Shown: positions 59,702 through 64,000 of the stretch, one piece after another | Layout: every line of letters begins with the position of its first letter | How positions within the stretch are numbered: position 1 is the first letter of the stretch | Origin: JAGPUQ01 sp049325095 | GTDB lineage: Bacteria; Pseudomonadota; Gammaproteobacteria; Pseudomonadales; Porticoccaceae | NCBI GenBank assembly: GCA_049325095.1 | Contig: JBMOPO010000053.1 | Coordinates: 124,001-188,000 of the forward strand | DNA length: 64,000 nt | Reading direction: 5' to 3' | Notes under the pieces: generated by a model | Told to the model about the DNA's origin: nothing | Database searches by the model: none | The model's input: only the letters and a program-made list of their open reading frames with translations | Position numbers and translations under genes: made by a program

Positions 59702-61089
59702 GCACCCCGCGGCGCCTGGGCGTGGCGGAACTGCGCGCCGCGGCCCCCGGGGCGCTCGAGACCTTCGAGTTCCGACCGGCGGGTGGCGAGCCCCTGCTGG
59801 GCACCGGGATCCTGCGCCATCTGCCCGGGCGCCGGCTGGTGTTCCGGGCCCGCCAGGGCGGCGACCAGATCCTGGTCAAGCTGTTCTTCCGCCACCGCGA
59901 CTACCGGCGCGAACGCGCCGGGCTGGAGCTGTTGCGCGCCTGCCGCATCCCCAGCCCGGCGCTGCGCTGGGACTGCCGCGACGCCGGCGCCTGGCTGCTG
60001 GCGACCGAGTTCCTGCCCGCGGCGCGCGCCCTGGACCCGGGGCTGCACCGGCCGGTGGCCGCGGCGGATGCCGGCGCCGTGCTGGCGCTGCTCGGCGCCC
60101 TGCACCGCGCCGGGCTGATCCAGGAGGATCCCCACCTCGACAATTTCCTGCTCGCCGGCGGCCGCGCCCTGGCCATCGATGGCGCCGGCATCCGGCGGGC
60201 CTCGCCGGGCGCCATCGCCGCCAACCTGGCGCTGTTCCTGGCCCAGTTTCCGCCCGCCCGCGACGCGCAGCTCGAAGCCCTGCTGCCCGCCTACGGGCCG
60301 GTCCCCGACCTCCGCGACCTGCGCCGGCAGCGGGCCCGCGCCCGCTACCGGAGATTGCGCAACTACCGCCGCAAGTGCGTGCGCAACTGCGGCGAATTCG
60401 CCGTCGAGCGGACCTGGCGCCGCTTCACGGCCCGCCGCCGGGACCGCGCCGACCGGGTCTTCCTGGACCTGCTGGCCGCCCCCGCGGCGGCGGTCGCGGG
60501 GGCGCCGCGCCTCAAGGACGGCAACAGCGCCACCGTGGTGCGCTGCCGCGACGCGGCTTCGGATCTGGTCGTCAAACGCTACAATGTCAAAGACTGGCGG
60601 CACGGGCTGCGCCGCGCGCCGCGCCGCTCCCGCGCCTGGATCGCCTGGCAGAACGCCCACACCCTCGCCCACCTCGGGGTGCCGACGCCCCAGGCGCTGG
60701 GCCTGCGCGAGGAGCGCTGGGGACCGCTGCGGCTGGTCACCTATCTGATCACCGAAACCAGTGAGGGCGTCCCGTTGCAGGACTGGATCGCCACCCGCGA
60801 GGCCGCGGCGGTGCCGCCCTGGCTGGATCTGGCCCTGGTCGAGATCCTGGCCGCGCTGGGCGGCGCCGGCCTCAGCCACGGCGACCTCAAGGCCAGCAAT
60901 TTCCTGGTCGAGGAGGCCGGGCGGCGGCTGCTGCTGATCGACCTCGACGGCATGCGCCTGCACCGCAGCCGCCACGGGCGCGCCCGGCGGCGCGACCTGG
61001 ACCGCTTCCTGGCCAACTGGGACGGCGGCCTGCGCGCGCATTTCGCGCGGCTGCTGGCGCCGCTGGCGGCCGGCGACCGCAACCCATAG
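59698..61089 (+). CDS. double kinase-like LPS protein (two tandem Kdo-kinase-fold domains)
   Basis: A 463-residue protein with two kinase-fold domains in tandem. The N-terminal one (~1-215) has the loop LIQEDPHLDNFLLAGG with LAIDGAGIRRA. The C-terminal one (~235-460) has DLVVKRYNVKDWRHGLRRAP, LSHGDLKASNFLVEEAG and LLLIDLDGMRLHR, so only the C-terminal half keeps HGDLK and DxD features intact. It resembles P. aeruginosa PA5006 in size and place. It probably acts on core sugars; partner and substrate are unknown. ATGA overlap with the preceding kinase gene. Confidence 0.83.
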   Translation: MSTPRRLGVAELRAAAPGALETFEFRPAGGEPLLGTGILRHLPGRRLVFRARQGGDQILVKLFFRHRDYRRERAGLELLRACRIPSPALRWDCRDAGAWLLATEFLPAARALDPGLHRPVAAADAGAVLALLGALHRAGLIQEDPHLDNFLLAGGRALAIDGAGIRRASPGAIAANLALFLAQFPPARDAQLEALLPAYGPVPDLRDLRRQRARARYRRLRNYRRKCVRNCGEFAVERTWRRFTARRRDRADRVFLDLLAAPAAAVAGAPRLKDGNSATVVRCRDAASDLVVKRYNVKDWRHGLRRAPRRSRAWIAWQNAHTLAHLGVPTPQALGLREERWGPLRLVTYLITETSEGVPLQDWIATREAAAVPPWLDLALVEILAALGGAGLSHGDLKASNFLVEEAGRRLLLIDLDGMRLHRSRHGRARRRDLDRFLANWDGGLRAHFARLLAPLAAGDRNP

Positions 61090-61101
61090 GGAGCATCGGC
61101 T

Positions 61102-62850
61102 TTGCCCACCATCGTACTCGGCCTCTCCGGCGCCCTGGGCCACGACCCCTCGGCGGCGCTCTATATCGACGGCCACCTGGCCGCGGCGGCGGAGGAGGAG
61201 CGCTTCATCCGCGACAAGCACGCCAGGAACCGCCTGCCCCTGGAGGCGGCCAGGTTCTGCCTGCGCCAGGCGGGAGTGCGGCCCGCCGATGTCACCGTGG
61301 TGGCGGTGCCCTTCGCGCCCATTCCGCTGGGGTCGCCCGCCCGCTGGCACTTCGCGCGCCGCTACTGGTACGCCCCGGACCGCGCGCTCGACGCCCTGCT
61401 CAACGGCAACCGCCGCTACCGGCGCTATCGCGCGCGCGTCTTCGAACTGCTGCGCACCCTGGGCATCGACCCGGCGCGGATCGAGTTCGAGCCGGTGGAA
61501 CACCATCTGGCGCACGCCAGCAGCGCCTATCACCTCAGCGGCTTCGAGGGCAAGACCGCGATCCTCGGCGTCGACGGCAAGGGCGAATACGCCACCACCT
61601 TCTTCGGCTACGGGGAGGGCGGCCGCATCCACAAGATCAAGGAATTCTACGACCCGGATTCCCTGGGCGGCCTGTACGGCGCGCTCACCGAGTACCTGGG
61701 CTTCGAGATGCTCGACGGCGAGTACAAGGTGATGGGCATGGCGCCCTACGGCGACCCCGGCCGCCACGACCTGTCGCGGCTGCTCGACTGCGACGGCCGC
61801 CGGCTGCGGGTCAACACCCGCTATGTCAACACCGTCGGCCTGCGCCGCTACAAGGAAAACGGCCGGGGCTTCTACTTCAGCCCGCGGCTGATCGAATGGC
61901 TGGGCCCGCGGCGCCAGGGCGACAGCGCCGACCAGCCCTACATCGACTATGCGGCGGCCATCCAGGCGCTCTATGAAAAGGCGGTGCTCCAGTTGATGGA
62001 CCACTACCTGGGCGACATCCTGCGCGAGACCGGCCGCCTGGCGTTCGCCGGCGGCGGGGCGCTCAATGTCAAGCTCAACCAGAAGATCATCGCCCGGCCC
62101 GAGGTGCGCGAGCTGTTCGTGCAGCCGGCCTCCGGCGATGCCGGCACCGCGGTGGGCTCCGCGTCCTATGCGCTGGTCAAACGCGGCATCCAGCCGGAAC
62201 CCATGGAGCACGTCTACCTGGGGCCGGCCTACACCACGGAGGAATGTCTGGCGGCGTGCCAGCGTCACCCGCAGCGACCGTCCTGGGAGCGGGTGGCGGA
62301 TATCCCGCAGCGGGTGGCCCGACTGCTCGCCGCCGGCCATCCGGTGGCCTGGTTCCAGGGCCGCATGGAATTCGGCCCCCGCGCCCTGGGCGCGCGCTCC
62401 ATCCTTGGCTGCCCCAGCGTGCCCGGCATCGCCGAGCGCATCAACCAGCAGATCAAGTTCCGCGAGCGCTGGCGGCCGTTCTGCCCCAGCCTGCTCGACC
62501 GGGTGCGGCCGCAGATGTTCAAGGTGGATCACCCCGCGCCCTTCATGACCTTCACCTTCGAGGTCCGCGACGAATGGAAGGCGCGGGTACCGGAGGTGGT
62601 CCACGAGGACGGCACCGCCCGGGCCCAGGCCGTTGAGCAACGCCACAATCCGCGCTATTACGAACTGCTGGAGGAGCTCGAACGTCTCACCGGCAACGGC
62701 GTGGTGCTCAACACCTCGCTCAATCGCCGCGGCGAGCCCATGGTGTGCTCGCCGGACGATGCCCTGGCGATGTTCTTCGGGTCCGATCTCCAGTACCTGG
62801 CAATGGAGGATCTGCTGGTCACCAAATCCGACGGCGAATCCCATGGCTGA
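61102..62850 (+). CDS. carbamoyltransferase for LPS core (PA5005/WapO-like)
   Basis: A 582-residue NodU/CmcH-type O-carbamoyltransferase. N-terminal kinase-like fold: GLSGALGHDPSAALYIDGHL, metal site EHHLAHASSAYHLSGF, GVDGKGEYATTFFGYG, LDGEYKVMGMAPYGD. C-terminal carbamoyl domain: QGRMEFGPRALGARSILG, SLLDR, NTSLNRRGEPMVCSPDDAL. Uses carbamoyl phosphate and ATP. In P. aeruginosa the homologue at this place 7-O-carbamoylates heptose of the inner core. The TTG start at 61102 follows GGGAGC. Ends eight bases into the next gene. Confidence 0.9.
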   Translation: MPTIVLGLSGALGHDPSAALYIDGHLAAAAEEERFIRDKHARNRLPLEAARFCLRQAGVRPADVTVVAVPFAPIPLGSPARWHFARRYWYAPDRALDALLNGNRRYRRYRARVFELLRTLGIDPARIEFEPVEHHLAHASSAYHLSGFEGKTAILGVDGKGEYATTFFGYGEGGRIHKIKEFYDPDSLGGLYGALTEYLGFEMLDGEYKVMGMAPYGDPGRHDLSRLLDCDGRRLRVNTRYVNTVGLRRYKENGRGFYFSPRLIEWLGPRRQGDSADQPYIDYAAAIQALYEKAVLQLMDHYLGDILRETGRLAFAGGGALNVKLNQKIIARPEVRELFVQPASGDAGTAVGSASYALVKRGIQPEPMEHVYLGPAYTTEECLAACQRHPQRPSWERVADIPQRVARLLAAGHPVAWFQGRMEFGPRALGARSILGCPSVPGIAERINQQIKFRERWRPFCPSLLDRVRPQMFKVDHPAPFMTFTFEVRDEWKARVPEVVHEDGTARAQAVEQRHNPRYYELLEELERLTGNGVVLNTSLNRRGEPMVCSPDDALAMFFGSDLQYLAMEDLLVTKSDGESHG

Positions 62851-63772
62851 GCCGCCGCTGTTCAGCATCGTCATCCCCTGCTACAACTACGGCCACTGGC
62901 TGGAGCGGGCGGTGAACTCGGTCCTTGCCCAGGGTGGCGACGATTGGGACCTGCTGGTCATCGACGACGGTTCCACCGACGCTACCGCGGCGGTGGCGCA
63001 GGACCTGCTGGCCCGCCACCCCGGCCGGCTGCGCCTGCTGAGCCAGCCCAACCGCGGCGCGGCCGCGACCCGCAACCGGGGGCTCGACGCGACCCGCGGC
63101 CGCTACCTGATCTTTCTCGACGCCGACGACGAACTGTCCCCGGAGGCGCTCGGCGCCTATCGCGCGCTGCTCGCGCGCCGCCCGGATGCCGACCTGCTGG
63201 CCGGCGCCTATTTCGCCGTCACCGAGGACGGACGGTCCAGATTGCGGCCGGTGGGCGACCCGCCGGCCAGCCGCAAGCGGCGGCTGCGGGCCTATCTGTT
63301 CGGCAAGAGCCTCCATCTCACCGGCAGCGCGGTGGCCTTCCGGCGCGGCGCCCTGGCCGCGCGGCGCTACCCCGAACACCTGCCCTCCACCGAGGACCTC
63401 CCGGTGTTCGCCCACCTGCTGGCCACCGGCGAGCTCGCGGTCACCCCGATCCCGGTGGCCATCACCCACCGCCATCCCGACTCGCTGCGCCACGACGCCG
63501 CCCGCGCCGCCGCGGCGGCCGCGGTGCTGCCCGACGAGGTGTTCCGCCCCGACCTCATGCCGGACTGGGCGCTGGCCTGGCGCGAGCGCTACCGGGCCCA
63601 GCGCCACCTGTCGCTGTTTCGCACCCATTACCTGGCCGGCGAACACCCGGCGGCACTCGATTGCTTTCACCGCGCGCTGGCCAGCGCCCCGCTGGCCACC
63701 CTCGGCCGCTGGTCCTACCTGCGCAAGTACCTGAAGCTGCGCTGCGGCCTCGCACCGGGGAAAAAGTCGTGA
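62843..63772 (+). CDS. family 2 glycosyltransferase
   Basis: A 309-residue GT-A glycosyltransferase. FSIVIPCYNYGHWLERAVNS, LLVIDDGSTDATAAVAQDLL, GAAATRNRGLDATRGRYLIF and LDADDELSPEAL (DxD) are clear. No membrane helix, so a soluble or peripheral enzyme. It likely extends or decorates the core oligosaccharide; donor and acceptor unknown. Start overlaps the carbamoyltransferase stop; its end overlaps the next gene (GTGA). Confidence 0.92.
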   Translation: MAEPPLFSIVIPCYNYGHWLERAVNSVLAQGGDDWDLLVIDDGSTDATAAVAQDLLARHPGRLRLLSQPNRGAAATRNRGLDATRGRYLIFLDADDELSPEALGAYRALLARRPDADLLAGAYFAVTEDGRSRLRPVGDPPASRKRRLRAYLFGKSLHLTGSAVAFRRGALAARRYPEHLPSTEDLPVFAHLLATGELAVTPIPVAITHRHPDSLRHDAARAAAAAAVLPDEVFRPDLMPDWALAWRERYRAQRHLSLFRTHYLAGEHPAALDCFHRALASAPLATLGRWSYLRKYLKLRCGLAPGKKS

Positions 63773-64000
63773 ACCGCGGCGTGGTGTATATCCTGTCCTC
63801 GAACTTCAGCGGTTCGCACTTTCTGTCGCTGATGCTGGGCAGCCATTCGCGCTTCGTGCATCTGGGCGAGCTCAAGAACCTGGTCAAGCGGAGCCGCCCC
63901 TGCGCGACCTGCGGGGACGCGGCAGCCTGCGCGCTGGTCCGCGAGCTGGACATGCGACCGGGCGCGGATCTCTACGCGCAGATCTTCCAGCGCCTGCCGG
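63769..64000 (+). CDS. sulfotransferase-like protein, cut by the window end
   Basis: First 77 residues only. GTG start at 63769 overlapping the GT2 stop. The N-terminus GVVYILSSNFSGSHFLSLML GSH corresponds to the PAPS 5'-phosphosulfate loop region of sulfotransferases, followed by FVHLGELKNL and a CATCGDAAAC segment. Modification of LPS or another glycan is suggested by context. Final function needs the missing C-terminus. Confidence 0.7.
   Translation, partial: MNRGVVYILSSNFSGSHFLSLMLGSHSRFVHLGELKNLVKRSRPCATCGDAAACALVRELDMRPGADLYAQIFQRLP

Noticed and set aside
59629..62874. Very long open frame on the minus strand (over 1000 codons) opposite the LPS genes
   Set aside because: It is an antisense shadow of high-GC coding sequence, with Ala/Gly/Gln-rich low-complexity product. 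The plus strand holds well-defined families.
1..64000. CRISPR arrays, tRNA or rRNA genes, complete insertion sequences, prophage
   Set aside because: No regularly spaced direct repeats, no tRNA or rRNA sequence signatures and no transposase or integrase motifs were seen.

Overview
The window is GC-rich chromosomal DNA, densely coded, from what is most likely a halotolerant gammaproteobacterium. The evidence is the opgGH/opgD glucan genes with hspQ, mtfA, a glnE-ilvE-waaF-waaG-waaP block laid out as in Pseudomonas aeruginosa, an Xps-type type II secretion operon and an ectoine operon. The genus cannot be named from sequence alone. No rRNA, tRNA, CRISPR array, intact insertion sequence or prophage was seen.

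Layout. (1) 1-5.2 kb: catabolic genes, namely a partial SDR, an N-acyl-D-amino-acid deacylase-like amidohydrolase, an acyl-CoA dehydrogenase and a metallo-beta-lactamase-fold hydrolase. They are followed by a 5'-truncated DUF1499 gene whose break coincides with a 51-bp dispersed repeat. (2) 5.2-12.8 kb, minus strand: type II secretion operon gspG-H-I-J-K-L-M-(C/N-like)-D without E and F; a solitary gspE lies at 50.2 kb. (3) 13-16.7 kb: two hot-dog dehydratases, a NUDIX hydrolase and two tandem SDR paralogues of the dienoyl-/enoyl-CoA reductase type. (4) 16.7-18.4 kb: a 36-residue membrane peptide with its own promoter and terminator, mtfA, and a ferritin-like gene. (5) 18.4-22.1 kb: molybdenum cofactor operon moaA-B-C-D-E-mobA behind a Moco RNA motif. 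(6) 22-28 kb: OsmC, a hybrid histidine kinase and OmpR-type regulator, a 40-residue membrane peptide with a perfect hairpin, a decayed gene and a DUF411 protein. (7) 28-36.4 kb: PhoX-like Tat protein, cupin, Baeyer-Villiger monooxygenase, gcvT-gcvH, NRDE and DUF1643 genes. (8) 36.5-42 kb: ectR divergent from ectA-B-C-D plus a sodium/solute symporter. (9) 42-49.3 kb: LLM oxidoreductase, opgG-(96-aa ORF)-opgH-hspQ and divergent opgD. (10) 49.3-64 kb: decayed acyl-CoA ligase, gspE, glnE, ilvE and the LPS core locus (waaF, waaG, waaP, two more kinase-like genes, a carbamoyltransferase, a glycosyltransferase and the start of a sulfotransferase-like gene).

Most unusual signal. Three copies of a ~150-bp structured repeat (13951, 20862, 29808) and two related sequences (36034 and 39395, minus strand) each begin exactly at the TGA stop codon of the gene upstream, in the sense direction of that gene. 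The full copies fold into a closing stem plus four hairpins with compensatory base changes. This looks like an undescribed 3'-UTR RNA family or a mobile element that targets stop codons.

How the genes work together. The ectoine genes, their regulator, a symporter and the osmoregulated periplasmic glucan genes form an osmotic-stress set. The waa block builds and decorates the LPS core. The gsp genes export folded proteins. The moa genes make molybdopterin, probably under feedback by the leader RNA.
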